In this document: positions 41,157 to 50,212 of the stretch, one piece after another
Layout: each line of letters starts with the position of its first letter
Position numbering within the stretch: position 1 is the stretch's first letter
Assembly: GCA_023423415.1 (NCBI GenBank)
Contig: JAFAFP010000081.1
Location: 1 to 50,288 of the forward strand
Source of the DNA: Pseudomonadota bacterium
GTDB taxonomy: Bacteria; Pseudomonadota; Alphaproteobacteria; Rhizobiales; Xanthobacteraceae
Length of the DNA: 50,288 nt
Direction of reading: 5' to 3'
The notes under the pieces: model-generated
The model's input: only the letters and a program-made list of their open reading frames with translations
Told to the model about the DNA's origin: nothing
Databases searched by the model: none
Program-made: the position numbers and the translations under genes

Positions 41157-41567
41157 ATGGATTTTCTCAAATCGATCTCCATTGCCGCGTCGGGCTTGCG
41201 GGCTCAGGCCGGCCGCATGCGCGTGATTGCGGAAAACATCGCCAACGCCGATTCGACTGCCAGCAACTCCGGCGCCGATCCGTATCGTCGCAAGATCGCG
41301 ACCTTCCACTCAGAGCTCGATCGCAATCTCGATGCGCGCGTAGTCAGTCTCGGACGCATCCAGACAGACCAGTCAGCTTTCACGACGAAGCATATGCCAG
41401 GGCATCCCGCCGCCGATGCGTCGGGCCATGTCAAATATCCGAATGTGAATTCGCTCGTTGAAATGACTGACATGCGTGAAGCGCAGCGGTCTTACGAAGC
41501 CAATATCAATGTGATCGGTGCGACGCGCCGAATGCTTCAGCGTACCATCGACATCCTCAAAGCATAA
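41157..41567 (+). CDS. flgC: Proximal rod protein FlgC
   Basis: 136 residues. The N terminus (FLKSISIAASGLRAQAGRM, RVIAENIANADST) and the C terminus (VEMTDMREAQRSYEANINVI) are typical FlgC. It is exported and builds the proximal rod with FlgB and FlgF. It starts 11 bp after flgB; an AUG in the sequence ACATCACCATGG is the only sensible start. Confidence 0.95.
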   Translation: MDFLKSISIAASGLRAQAGRMRVIAENIANADSTASNSGADPYRRKIATFHSELDRNLDARVVSLGRIQTDQSAFTTKHMPGHPAADASGHVKYPNVNSLVEMTDMREAQRSYEANINVIGATRRMLQRTIDILKA

Positions 41568-41587
41568 AAAGATACACGGAGACGATC

Positions 41588-41995
41588 ATGCAGACCGCGG
41601 CGACAGCAGCGAAAGCCTATGCCAGCCTTGCCTCACTCAGCAGCCCGACTGCGGCTGCCACCAAATCGGTTCAGGATAGCGGGGGACCGGATTTCGGAGC
41701 CCTCCTCAACAACGTGATGAACACTGCGTCGCTCGGTAACCCTGCGGCGACAACACAGTCGGTACAGGGCGTGGCCGGGCAGAATTTCGGATCGCTGCTG
41801 AAGGACGCGATGGGCCAGGTGAATCACGCAGCGCGCGTGTCCGACGCCCAGTCGGTGACAATGGCGACGGGCAAGGCCAATGTGGTCGATGTCGTGACCG
41901 CCGTTGCAGAATCGGAAGTCGCGGTGAGTGCGCTGGTGACGGTGCGCGATCGTGTGATCGCATCCTATGAAGAAATCATGCGCATGCCGATCTGA
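41588..41995 (+). CDS. fliE: Hook-basal body complex protein FliE, internally repeated
   Basis: 135 residues, longer than the usual 100-110. The C-terminal half (NVVDVVTAVAESEVAVSAL and VRDRVIASYEEIMRM) is the conserved FliE part, which links the MS ring to the rod. The N-terminal half contains two similar 20-residue units, 27-46 (SVQDSGGPDFGALLNNVMNT) and 58-77 (SVQGVAGQNFGSLLKDAMGQ), with 9 identities. The first unit is extra relative to ordinary FliE. It lies between flgC and fliQ. Confidence 0.9.
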   Translation: MQTAATAAKAYASLASLSSPTAAATKSVQDSGGPDFGALLNNVMNTASLGNPAATTQSVQGVAGQNFGSLLKDAMGQVNHAARVSDAQSVTMATGKANVVDVVTAVAESEVAVSALVTVRDRVIASYEEIMRMPI

Positions 41996-42040
41996 TCGCT
42001 TGTCTCAGAACGCTACGCAAACCGTCCGGGAAGGCATCCG

Positions 42041-42307
42041 ATGACAGGCCCCGAAGTTCTCGATGTGGCGCGTGATGCGATCATTACGCTTGTGATCGTA
42101 TCGGCGCCGCTGATGCTGGTTGGCCTCGCCGTCGGCGTTGCAATCTCGCTGTTTCAGGCGCTGACGCAGATCCAGGAAATGACGCTCGTTTTCGTGCCGA
42201 AGATCCTGGCGATGTTCGTCGCCATGCTATTGGTGTTGCCCTTCATGGCGGATTCGCTGCAAGGTCACATGATGCGAATCTCGGCGCGAATCATTAGCGG
42301 TGGATGA
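42041..42307 (+). CDS. fliQ: Flagellar export gate protein FliQ
   Basis: 88 residues with two membrane helices. Conserved VLDVARDAIITLVIVSAPLM and ALTQIQEMTLVFVPKILA (in parts) identify FliQ, with the usual length. It forms part of the export pore with FliP and FliR. It starts 45 bp after fliE, followed by fliR after 53 bp of GC-rich sequence. Confidence 0.96.
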   Translation: MTGPEVLDVARDAIITLVIVSAPLMLVGLAVGVAISLFQALTQIQEMTLVFVPKILAMFVAMLLVLPFMADSLQGHMMRISARIISGG

Positions 42308-42360
42308 GACCCGCCGCCGCCGCCGAGGTGATAGCCGGAGCGGAAGGCGGATAACGGCAG

Positions 42361-43131
42361 ATGCAGCTCGACGTCTCATTTCTTCCGGCGCTGGCTGCGA
42401 CCTTCATGCTGGTTTTCGCGCGCATCGGCACTATGGTCATGCTGCTGCCAGGCCTTGGCGAAATGTCGATGCCGGTCCGCGTGCGCCTCAGCATCGCTCT
42501 GGCGCTGGCGGCGATGTTCCTGCCACTGCATCGGGCGGCCTACACAATCGATCTGCGCGAGCTTGGGCCGGTGCTGCTGATGCTCGGCCACGAGATCATC
42601 ATCGGCGCGATCCTCGGCCTGACGGCGCGCCTGTCGATCTCCGCATTGCAGGTTGCGGGCGCCGTTATCGCGCAGCAGATGGGGCTGGGTTTCGTCACGG
42701 CTGTCGATCCGTCCATGGGTCAGCAGAACGTCATCGTCGCCAATTTTCTGACGATGCTCGGCGTGACGCTGATCTTTGCGACCGATCTGCACTATCTCGT
42801 GATAGCGGCACTGAATGACAGCTACCGTCTGTTTGCCCCTGGCGCGTCCATTCTGGTCGGCGACGTTGCGGCGCTGGTGACGAAGACGGTTGCCGGGGCC
42901 TTCAAGGTCGGCATTCAGCTCGCAGCGCCTTTCCTGGTCTTCGGATTGCTGTTCAACCTGGGGCTCGGCGTTTTGTCGCGCTTGATGCCGCAGATGCAGG
43001 TTTTCTTCATCGGCTTGCCGCTGTCGATTCTCCTGGGCTTCCTGATCCTGATCGCCGTCGTCGGCGCAATGATGGGTACTTTCCTCGAGTTCATCGGCGC
43101 GATCCTGCGCGAACTCGCTCCCTATTCATGA
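42361..43131 (+). CDS. fliR: Flagellar export gate protein FliR
   Basis: 256 residues with about six membrane helices. The N-terminal FMLVFARIGTMVMLLPGLGE, the QQMGLGFVTAVDPSMGQQ segment and the C-terminal LGVLSRLMPQMQVFFIGLPL are diagnostic. It completes the FliP5-FliQ4-FliR1 pore. It ends 14 bp before flhB. Confidence 0.96.
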   Translation: MQLDVSFLPALAATFMLVFARIGTMVMLLPGLGEMSMPVRVRLSIALALAAMFLPLHRAAYTIDLRELGPVLLMLGHEIIIGAILGLTARLSISALQVAGAVIAQQMGLGFVTAVDPSMGQQNVIVANFLTMLGVTLIFATDLHYLVIAALNDSYRLFAPGASILVGDVAALVTKTVAGAFKVGIQLAAPFLVFGLLFNLGLGVLSRLMPQMQVFFIGLPLSILLGFLILIAVVGAMMGTFLEFIGAILRELAPYS

Positions 43132-43145
43132 GGTGAGAGAGAGCG

Positions 43146-44213
43146 ATGGCCGAGCAGAGCGAAGACAACGAGAAGTCGGAAGACCCAACCCAAAAACGGT
43201 TGGATGAGGCGCTTGAGCGCGGCGACGTCGCCAAGAGTCAGGAAGTTTCCACCTGGTTTGTGCTCGCGGGCGCGACCCTGATGCTCTTGATCTTCTCCGG
43301 GTCGATGCTGTCGAGCCTCAATGCAACATTGGGCGGCCTGATCTCGAATGCGCATCGCATTCCGACCGACGGGACGGCATTGATTCACCTTTCAGGCCGC
43401 ATCGGCAAGGAAGTGATCGCGGCGGTCGCGATACCTATCCTGCTGATTGCGTTGTTCGCGATCGCTGGCAACGTGATTCAGCATCGGCTTGTCTGGTCGA
43501 CTGAAAGCCTCAAGCCGAAGCTCTCGAAAATTTCGCCCGCCGCAGGCTTCAAGCGATTGTTCTCGAAAATCGCGTTGATGAACTTTGCCAAGGGCATCGC
43601 CAAGATCGCCATTCTCGGCAGCGTGATGACGATGTTGCTGTGGCCGGAGTGGTCGCGGCTTGAGAACATGGTCACGCTGGATGTTGCATCGATCCTGCCG
43701 TTCACGTTCGTGTTCGCCTTGAAGATGCTTGGCTTCGTCGTGATCATCATGGCTTTCATTGCCGCGGGCGATTTCTTTTTCCAGTACCGGCAATGGTACG
43801 AGAAGCAGAAGATGTCGCTGCAGGAGATCAAGGAAGAGTTCAAGCAGACGGACGGTGACCCGCAGATCAAGGCGCGGATCCGCCGCATTCGCGAAACCCG
43901 TATGCGCAAACGCATGATGGCGGCGGTTCCGGAAGCATCGGTCGTCGTCATGAACCCGACCCACTACGCAGTCGCGCTCAAGTACGAACGCGGTGACAAC
44001 GCGCCGCTCTGCGTCGCCAAAGGGCTCGATAACATCGCCTTGAAGATCAGGGAGGTCGCGGAAGCGCATGGCGTCCCGGTGATCGAAAATCCGCCGTTGG
44101 CCCGTGCCCTTCACGCCACTGTGGAAGTCGATCAGGAAATCCCGGCGGAACATTACCGGGCGGTGGCGGAAGTCATCAGCTACGTGATGCGGCTGCGACG
44201 GGGGCTGAATTGA
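43146..44213 (+). CDS. flhB: Flagellar export switch protein FlhB
   Basis: 355 residues. The N-terminal acidic/charged segment (EDNEKSEDPTQKRLDEALERG, in parts) is followed by four membrane helices. The cytoplasmic domain carries the self-cleavage motif Asn270-Pro-Thr-His273 in MNPTHYAVALKY. Cleavage lets the export machine switch from rod/hook to filament substrates. It is the last gene of the flgB operon. A palindromic repeat (44242-44331) lies between it and cckA. Confidence 0.96.
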   Translation: MAEQSEDNEKSEDPTQKRLDEALERGDVAKSQEVSTWFVLAGATLMLLIFSGSMLSSLNATLGGLISNAHRIPTDGTALIHLSGRIGKEVIAAVAIPILLIALFAIAGNVIQHRLVWSTESLKPKLSKISPAAGFKRLFSKIALMNFAKGIAKIAILGSVMTMLLWPEWSRLENMVTLDVASILPFTFVFALKMLGFVVIIMAFIAAGDFFFQYRQWYEKQKMSLQEIKEEFKQTDGDPQIKARIRRIRETRMRKRMMAAVPEASVVVMNPTHYAVALKYERGDNAPLCVAKGLDNIALKIREVAEAHGVPVIENPPLARALHATVEVDQEIPAEHYRAVAEVISYVMRLRRGLN

Positions 44214-44241
44214 CGGTCGAGACACGCTGGCATTCCCAGCC

Positions 44242-44331
44242 CCGCTCATTCCCGCGAAAGCTGAAATCCAGTGGCTATCGCGCATTTGGGCGCGCTATGC
44301 GCTGGGTCCACGCCTTCGCGGGAATGAGCGG
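44242..44331. repeat. Dispersed palindromic repeat, copy 1
   Basis: CCGCTCATTCCCGCGAA (44242-44258) and its exact reverse complement (44315-44331) enclose 56 nt that include GCTGGGTCCACGC. The same 17-nt left arm recurs at 50213-50229. The whole unit lies in the flhB-cckA gap. Confidence 0.8.
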
Positions 44332-44394
44332 AAACGGGAGCCGCGTCGTCAACTACCCCTTGCGGATCACCTGCGGGTTGAGGCAGTAGCAATC

Positions 44395-46947
44395 ATGACG
44401 ACAACCGATATGGGCGATATGCGGGATCCCGGCAGCCTGGACCGGTCACAGCGCGGCGGCTCCATCGGGCTTGTGCTCGTGATCGCAATTGCGCTCGTAG
44501 GCGCAGCCGTTGGTTTATTGCAGGTCGGGCGCGGCAATACCTCTCTCTATATTCTGGTGCTGCTGGCGATTCTCGGCACCATCGGTGTGTTTTCCCTGTT
44601 CGCGCTGGCCTCCGGCATTCTGCGTTTTGCCAGCCAGGACGCCGGCAACCCGTTGCTTAAGGGGCTGGTTGACGGCGCCTTCGACGGCATCCTCGTCACT
44701 GACCCGAGTGGCCGCGTCATCTATGCCAATTCCGCCTATCTCAACCTGATCGGCGCTGAGAGCGCCAAGGATGTCCGCCCGATCGAGCGGGTGTTCATTG
44801 GCGACCCGGATGTGTCGGAAGCAGTCTATCGGCTCCTGAAAGCCGCGCGCGAGGGGCGCCGGCTGCAGGAAGAAGTTCGGGTCGGCGGCCTGAAGGACGA
44901 ACCGGCACGCTGGCTGCGCTTGCGGGTGAGGCCAGGCGGCACCGGGCGCGATGCCCGCAACACGATCTGGTCCGTTGCGGATGTGACGCGCGACCGCGAG
45001 AGGCAGGAAAATGTCTTCCAGGAGCTGCAGCACGCGATCGACTATCTCGATCATGCGCCGGCCGGTTTCTTCTCGGCCGATGCGGCCGGCAATATCGTTT
45101 ATCTCAACGCCACGCTGGCAAGCTGGCTGGATCAGGACCTGGCTGAAGTCGGCTCCGGCGGCCTGAAACTGACCGATGTCGTTTCCGGCGAGGGGGCGTC
45201 GCTCCTCTCGTTGCCGCCCGAGCCGGGCGATGTGAAGACCGAAGTTCTTGATCTCGATTTCAAAACGCGGAGCGGATTGTCCGTCCCGGTGCGGCTGTTC
45301 CATAAGGTCGCCTTCGGTGCCGATGGCGAGCCGGGGCCATCGCGCACGCTCGTCCTCAATCGCGCGCGCGGCGAGCAGCAGGATGCGCAGCGCGCCGCCG
45401 AAGTGCGCTTCATGCGCTTCTTCAACAATACGCCGATGGCGATTGCGACCGTGGATCGGTTCGGTCGCATCATGCGCTCCAACGCTTTGTTCGCGCGGCT
45501 TTTCAAGGACGCGGACGCCGAGGGACCAGCGCGGAGCATCCTCTCGACTGTCGCTGAGCGCGATCGCGGCACACTGGAACAGGCAATCGCCAAGGCGAGC
45601 GAAGGGCAGGGCGATATTGCCCCGGTTGAAGCAGCCATGTCTGGAGGTGGCGACAAGTTCGCCACATTCTTCCTCACGGCGATTGACGACGACGGTCAGC
45701 GCGATTCCGAAGCTGCAATTATTTATGCACTCGACACAACCGAGCGGCGGGCGCTGGAAGGTCAGATCAAGCAGCAACAGAAGATGGATACCGTCGGCCA
45801 GTTGGCCGGTGGCATCGCGCACGATTTCAACAACGTGCTGTCGGCCATCATGATGGCGACGGACTTCCTGCTGTCGGCGCACAAGCCGACCGATCCGTCC
45901 TTTTCGGACATCATGCAGATCAAGCAGAACACCAACCGCGCTGCGTCGCTGGTGCGCCAGTTGCTCGCTTTCTCTCGGCGGCAGACCTTGCGGCCGCAGG
46001 TGCTGGATCTCGGCGAGCTGCTGTCCGATCTCGGCATGCTGCTGAAGCGCCTGATCGGCGAAAAGGTGAAGCTTGACGTCGTGCATACGCGCGACCTTTG
46101 GCCGGTCAAGGCGGACCTGTCGCAATTCGAACAGGTGGTGGTGAATCTCGCGGTCAATGCCCGCGATGCGATGCCGGACGGCGGCAAGCTGACCATCCGC
46201 ACCGCCAACGTGGCTGCAGCCGATATCCCGTCGGCTGCCTACAAGGGCATGCCGTCCGGTGATTATGTGTTGGTCGAAGTCACCGATACCGGCACCGGCA
46301 TGCCGCCAGAAGTGTTGGCGCAGATTTTCGAGCCGTTCTTTTCGACCAAGGAAGTCGGCAAGGGTACCGGCCTCGGACTGTCAACGGTGTATGGCATCGT
46401 CAAGCAGACTGGCGGCTTTATTTATCCGGAATCCGAAGTGGGGACCGGAACGGTGTTTCGTATCTTCCTGCCGCGCCATGTTCCGGATCAGGAAGAGGTC
46501 AAACCGGCCGATGCCCCCGCGATTGCGACATTGGAGTCGGCCAACAATCTTGCGCAGGCGGCCCAGCCCGATCTCACCGGTCGTGGCACGGTGTTGTTGG
46601 TGGAAGACGAGGATGGCTTGCGTGCGCTGAATGCACGCGGGCTGACCTCGCGCGGCTATACGGTGCTGACTGCATCCAACGGCGTCGAGGCGTTGGAAGA
46701 GCTGGAGCGCAATGAAGGCGAGGTCGATCTCGTCGTTTCGGACGTCGTGATGCCGGAAATGGATGGACCGACCCTGCTGAAGGAAATGCGCAAGACCAAT
46801 CCTGATTTGAAGATTATCTTCGTGTCTGGTTATGCCGAAGAGGCCTTCCAGAAGAACCTTCCGCCAGACGGGCAGTTCTCCTTCCTTGCGAAGCCCTTCA
46901 CGCTGAAGCAGCTTGTCGAGGCGGTGAAAGAGACGCTGGCGAAATAG
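44395..46947 (+). CDS. cckA: Cell-cycle hybrid histidine kinase CckA
   Basis: 850 residues. Two membrane helices (about 24-43 and 52-74) precede PAS regions (about 85-200, 205-320 and 340-450). The histidine kinase core has the phosphoacceptor His476 in GGIAHDFNNVLSA, an N box (NLAVNARDAMPDGG), and ATP-lid motifs (DTGTGMPPEV; EPFFSTK; GTGLGLS). The C-terminal receiver has Asp783 in SDVVMPEMDG. CckA controls CtrA and CpdR phosphorylation through ChpT. It is longer than Caulobacter CckA (691 residues). CtrA-type boxes elsewhere in the window make the local link of kinase and target genes notable. Confidence 0.93.
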   Translation: MTTTDMGDMRDPGSLDRSQRGGSIGLVLVIAIALVGAAVGLLQVGRGNTSLYILVLLAILGTIGVFSLFALASGILRFASQDAGNPLLKGLVDGAFDGILVTDPSGRVIYANSAYLNLIGAESAKDVRPIERVFIGDPDVSEAVYRLLKAAREGRRLQEEVRVGGLKDEPARWLRLRVRPGGTGRDARNTIWSVADVTRDRERQENVFQELQHAIDYLDHAPAGFFSADAAGNIVYLNATLASWLDQDLAEVGSGGLKLTDVVSGEGASLLSLPPEPGDVKTEVLDLDFKTRSGLSVPVRLFHKVAFGADGEPGPSRTLVLNRARGEQQDAQRAAEVRFMRFFNNTPMAIATVDRFGRIMRSNALFARLFKDADAEGPARSILSTVAERDRGTLEQAIAKASEGQGDIAPVEAAMSGGGDKFATFFLTAIDDDGQRDSEAAIIYALDTTERRALEGQIKQQQKMDTVGQLAGGIAHDFNNVLSAIMMATDFLLSAHKPTDPSFSDIMQIKQNTNRAASLVRQLLAFSRRQTLRPQVLDLGELLSDLGMLLKRLIGEKVKLDVVHTRDLWPVKADLSQFEQVVVNLAVNARDAMPDGGKLTIRTANVAAADIPSAAYKGMPSGDYVLVEVTDTGTGMPPEVLAQIFEPFFSTKEVGKGTGLGLSTVYGIVKQTGGFIYPESEVGTGTVFRIFLPRHVPDQEEVKPADAPAIATLESANNLAQAAQPDLTGRGTVLLVEDEDGLRALNARGLTSRGYTVLTASNGVEALEELERNEGEVDLVVSDVVMPEMDGPTLLKEMRKTNPDLKIIFVSGYAEEAFQKNLPPDGQFSFLAKPFTLKQLVEAVKETLAK

Positions 46948-47005
46948 CGCGCAAGCGAGATCAGGGTGTCGGGCTTTCCAGGAGCAATCAGGGCGCGACA
47001 CGAAA

Positions 47006-47031
47006 CAGCCCGCGGCTGATACCGCGGGCTG
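47006..47031 (-). terminator. Hairpin downstream of the intradiol dioxygenase gene
   Basis: CAGCCCGCGG (47006-47015) pairs perfectly with CCGCGGGCTG (47022-47031). Only three T follow on the minus strand, so it may be a weak terminator. It lies between the convergent cckA and dioxygenase genes. Confidence 0.6.
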
Positions 47032-47061
47032 AAAGATGAAGCTGCAATATGGAGAGGCCGG

Positions 47062-47940
47062 TTACGCCGCCTTCTGCGCGGCAGCCGCTTTGGCCAGCTT
47101 GAAGTCGTACTTCACTTCATAGAACGGCCGGTCGACGATATCGCCGTTTGGCGCCTTGCCCGCCGGATGCTCGACGAATTCTACAATCAGCGGCTCCTTC
47201 ACGCCGAACACCACATCGGTGTCGATGTACTGGCAACCCTTCTGGAACAGATGGGTGGTCAGGCTCTTGAAGCCGGGGGCTGCGATGTGGAAATGCACAT
47301 GCGCCGGGCGCATATGGCTGATCTTGGTCTTGCGCATGACTTCGCCGATCGGTCCATCCATCGGAATGGTGTAGCCGATCGGTGCGACGGTGCGGACCGA
47401 ATAGCTGCCGTCCGGATTGGAATGGTAGATGCCGCGCATATAACCCTCGGCGCCATCGATCTGCGATTCATACAGGCCGTCACCGTCCGTCTGCCACATA
47501 TCGAGCATGGCGCCGGCGATCGGCTTGCCGTCAAGATCGGTGATCTTGCCGGTGATGAAGCAGGGGATGCCCGGAGCGCCGTCGGCCATGTTGCCGCCAT
47601 CTGCCACCTCTGGCGAATTCGGGATATGGAACGGGCCTTCGACTGTCGAGGGCGTGGCTGCGCCCGGCGCGCGGTTGTTGATCGAGTCGACCAGCATCGA
47701 CACGCCCAGCACGTCCGATGCGAGGATGAATTCCTGACGTTTGGCATCGCAGATCTGGCCTGTTCGGGTCAGCCAGTCGATGGCGGCGAACCATTCCTGC
47801 TGGGTCGGTTCGACGTCGCGGATGAAGCCGTGAAGGTGTTTCACCAGCGAGGTCATGATCTGGCGCAGCCGCGGATCGGGAACATTGCTCCAGCGCTCGA
47901 CTGCAAGGTCGGTCAGGTTCTCTTCCGTTACGTAGGTCAT
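47062..47940 (-). CDS. Intradiol ring-cleavage dioxygenase (hydroxyquinol 1,2-dioxygenase-like)
   Basis: 292 residues. A helical N-terminal dimerisation domain is followed by the catalytic beta sandwich: TVEGPFHIP, DMWQTDGDGLYESQ, GYTIPMDGPIGEVM, HMRPAHVHFHIAAPG and DVVFGVKEPL. The non-haem Fe(III) ligands fit Tyr in YESQ, Tyr in GYTIP, and the two His in HVHFH. The GYTIPMDGPIG form is typical of hydroxyquinol 1,2-dioxygenases; catechol 1,2-dioxygenase is the alternative. It opens a benzenetriol ring to maleylacetate. The gene is isolated: no maleylacetate reductase is nearby. Confidence 0.88.
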   Translation of the reverse strand: MTYVTEENLTDLAVERWSNVPDPRLRQIMTSLVKHLHGFIRDVEPTQQEWFAAIDWLTRTGQICDAKRQEFILASDVLGVSMLVDSINNRAPGAATPSTVEGPFHIPNSPEVADGGNMADGAPGIPCFITGKITDLDGKPIAGAMLDMWQTDGDGLYESQIDGAEGYMRGIYHSNPDGSYSVRTVAPIGYTIPMDGPIGEVMRKTKISHMRPAHVHFHIAAPGFKSLTTHLFQKGCQYIDTDVVFGVKEPLIVEFVEHPAGKAPNGDIVDRPFYEVKYDFKLAKAAAAQKAA

Positions 47941-48142
47941 GAGCTTCTCCCGATCAGTATGGCGCCGGTTTTAGGCGCTCGAATTTTCGTGGCTTGGCCG
48001 GACTTTAACCGGCGGGCGTGGTTCAGCGTCAAGCTGGAATTGGCCCGGTTTAGCTGTGTGCGGTGAGGCGATTGGTGACTTTCCTACATTTCTCGCGTTA
48101 TATAGCATTATTAGCGCCCGCTTTTGATGAAAGGACGCGTAA

Positions 48143-48220
48143 ATGGCTTGGACGACTCCGACCCTTGTCGAGATTTGCATCGGCCTTGAGATCAACGGTT
48201 ATTTGCCGCCGGAATTCTGA
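48143..48220 (+). CDS. pqqA: Pyrroloquinoline quinone precursor peptide PqqA
   Basis: A 25-residue open frame (M-A-W-T-T-P then LVEICIGLEINGYLPPEF). Glu16 and Tyr20 in the E-x3-Y motif are the residues joined to form PQQ. The length and the MxWxxP start are typical of PqqA. It lies 33 bp before pqqB. The upstream 202 bp (47941-48142) contain no other gene and must hold the promoter, divergent from the dioxygenase gene. Confidence 0.95.
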   Translation: MAWTTPTLVEICIGLEINGYLPPEF

Positions 48221-48253
48221 TTTCGCTCTGATTTACGTCAAAGGGCAACATCA

Positions 48254-49156
48254 ATGGGCCATCTGACGGCGCTCGTGCTCGGAGCGGCCGCCGGGGGTGG
48301 CTTTCCCCAATGGAATTGTCGTTGCCGCGTTTGTGCATTGGCATGGGCGGGCGATCCGCGCGTCAAGCCGCGCACCCAGGCCAGCCTCGCTGTTTCTGCC
48401 GATGGCGAACGCTGGCTCATTTGCAATGCTTCGCCGGATTTACGGTCGCAGATCCTCGATCATGCTGCGTTGCAACCAAAGACGCCGCTCAGGCACTCGC
48501 CAGTTGCCGCCGTGCTTTTGACGGGCGCGGAAATCGATCAATGCAGCGGGCTGCTGACGCTGCGCGAACGTCAGCCGTTTCGACTTTACGCGACAGCGGC
48601 GACGCATGCGGCAGTGGCGGATAATCCGATGTTTTCCGCCTTGCATCCGGATGATGTGCAGCGTTGCGCGGTTTCCATCGGTGAAAGCTTTTCGCCGCTG
48701 GATGACATGACTGTGGAAATCTTCACTGTGCCGGGCAAGATGCCGCTCTATCTGGAAGGTGAAAATCCGGAGATCGGAGAGAGCGCCGTGAATATCGGCG
48801 TCGAGATCAAAAGCGCGGACAGGCGGCTTCTTTTCATTCCTAGCGCGGCGGCCGTCACACCAGCCATGCATGAGCGTTTGTCGCGCGCCGACGTCGTACT
48901 GTTCGACGGCACGTTGTTTTCAGATGACGAAATGATCGCATCGGGAACGGGCGTGAAGACCGGTATGCGTATGGGGCATATGCCCATCGATGGCGAAAGC
49001 GGATCGCTCGCGGCCTTGTCACCTTTGGCTGCACGCCGCATTTTCATCCATATCAACAACACCAATCCGATCCTGATCGACGGCTCGCCGGAGCGCCGCC
49101 GTGTCGAGGAGGCTGGATTTGAAGTTGCCTATGACGGCATGGAGATTGTTCTGTGA
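48254..49156 (+). CDS. pqqB: PQQ biosynthesis protein PqqB
   Basis: 300 residues of the metallo-beta-lactamase fold. The start GAAAGGGFPQWNCRCRVC shows the conserved PqqB cysteines, and further features are LLTGAEIDQCSGLLTLRE and DVVLFDGTLFSDDEM. PqqB is proposed to hydroxylate the tyrosine-derived part of the PQQ precursor. Its stop overlaps the GTG of pqqC (GTGA, 49153-49156). Confidence 0.96.
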   Translation: MGHLTALVLGAAAGGGFPQWNCRCRVCALAWAGDPRVKPRTQASLAVSADGERWLICNASPDLRSQILDHAALQPKTPLRHSPVAAVLLTGAEIDQCSGLLTLRERQPFRLYATAATHAAVADNPMFSALHPDDVQRCAVSIGESFSPLDDMTVEIFTVPGKMPLYLEGENPEIGESAVNIGVEIKSADRRLLFIPSAAAVTPAMHERLSRADVVLFDGTLFSDDEMIASGTGVKTGMRMGHMPIDGESGSLAALSPLAARRIFIHINNTNPILIDGSPERRRVEEAGFEVAYDGMEIVL

Positions 49157-49884
49157 AGCTGATGCAGCCGGGCGAGCTTGAAGCGGCTTTGCGCGACATC
49201 GGTGCGCGCCGTTATCATCGTCTGCATCCGTTTCATCATCTTTTGCATTCGGGCCAATGCACCAAGGGGCAGGTGCAGGCCTGGGCGTTGAACCGCTACT
49301 ATTATCAGGCGATGATCCCGATCAAGGATGCGTCGCTGATTGCGCGTTGCGAGGATTCCGCAATCCGGCGCGAATGGCGCTCGCGCCTCGTCGATCATGA
49401 CGGCGATGCGGACGGCGAGGGCGGTATTGCCCGCTGGCTCAAACTGACCGACGGCCTTGGCCTCGACCGCGACTATGTTACCTCGCTGCAGGGGCTATTG
49501 CCCGGCACGCGCTTTGCCGTCGATGCTTATGTGCGCTTCGTGCGCGAGAAGACATTGCTGGAAGCGATCGCCTCGTCGCTCACCGAATTGTTTTCGCCGG
49601 TGATCATCTCCGAGCGGATGGATGGCATGCTGGCGAATTACGATTTCGTCACCCGCGAGACCTTGTCCTATTTCGACAAGCGCCCGCCGCAGGCCGCACG
49701 CGATTCCGATTTCGCGCTGGATTACGTGAAGCGCCACGCGCGCACACCCGACACGCAAGCGCAGGTGCTGGCCGCGCTGGAATTTAAATGCAGCGTGCTC
49801 TGGGCCATGCTGGATGCGTTGCATCACGCCTACGTCGATCCGAAACATGTGCCGCCGGGTGCTTTCGTCCCGCAGGATCAGTAA
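49153..49884 (+). CDS. pqqC: Pyrroloquinoline-quinone synthase PqqC
   Basis: 243 residues, starting at a GTG that overlaps the pqqB stop; the ATG at 49162 would remove 3 residues. The conserved segments RRYHRLHPFHHLLHSGQC, WALNRYYYQAMIPIKDASL and KRHARTPDTQAQVL (each read in part) identify PqqC. It catalyses the last step, ring closure and eight-electron oxidation, without metal. It is followed by pqqD after 1 bp. Confidence 0.96.
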   Translation: MKLMQPGELEAALRDIGARRYHRLHPFHHLLHSGQCTKGQVQAWALNRYYYQAMIPIKDASLIARCEDSAIRREWRSRLVDHDGDADGEGGIARWLKLTDGLGLDRDYVTSLQGLLPGTRFAVDAYVRFVREKTLLEAIASSLTELFSPVIISERMDGMLANYDFVTRETLSYFDKRPPQAARDSDFALDYVKRHARTPDTQAQVLAALEFKCSVLWAMLDALHHAYVDPKHVPPGAFVPQDQ

Positions 49885-49885
49885 A

Positions 49886-50179
49886 ATGTCCAACGCGCCG
49901 ACCGCAACCATTCCCGCCGATGCCAGGCCGAAGCTGCCGCGCGGCGTGCGCCTGACGCACAACGAGGCTCAGGGGGGATGGGTTCTGCTCGCGCCCGAGC
50001 GCGTGTTCAAGGCGGATGCGATTGCGGCCGAAATCCTGAAGCGATGCACAGGGGAGGCGACCTTCGCTGCGATCGTCGATGATCTTGCTGCCAACTTCAA
50101 CGCGCCGCGCGACCGCATCGAAACCGATGTCGCGGCCATGATGCGCTCGCTCGCCGACAAGAAGCTGCTGGAGCTTTAG
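49886..50179 (+). CDS. pqqD: PQQ biosynthesis protein PqqD
   Basis: 97 residues from the ATG at 49886, one base after the pqqC stop. Core features are RLTHNEAQGGWVLLAPERVF, ADAIAAEILKRCTG and DDLAANFNAPRDRIETDV. PqqD is a RiPP recognition protein that binds PqqA and presents it to the radical SAM enzyme PqqE. pqqE is not visible within 109 bp downstream; instead a palindromic repeat begins 34 bp after the stop. Confidence 0.94.
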   Translation: MSNAPTATIPADARPKLPRGVRLTHNEAQGGWVLLAPERVFKADAIAAEILKRCTGEATFAAIVDDLAANFNAPRDRIETDVAAMMRSLADKKLLEL

Positions 50180-50212
50180 GTCATGGTCCGCCCAAACAGG
50201 ACCACACACTCT

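Noticed and set aside
44515..46125. 536-codon open frame on the minus strand opposite cckA
   Set aside because: Arg/His-rich translation without domains, produced by the GC-rich third positions of cckA, whose kinase and receiver motifs are complete.
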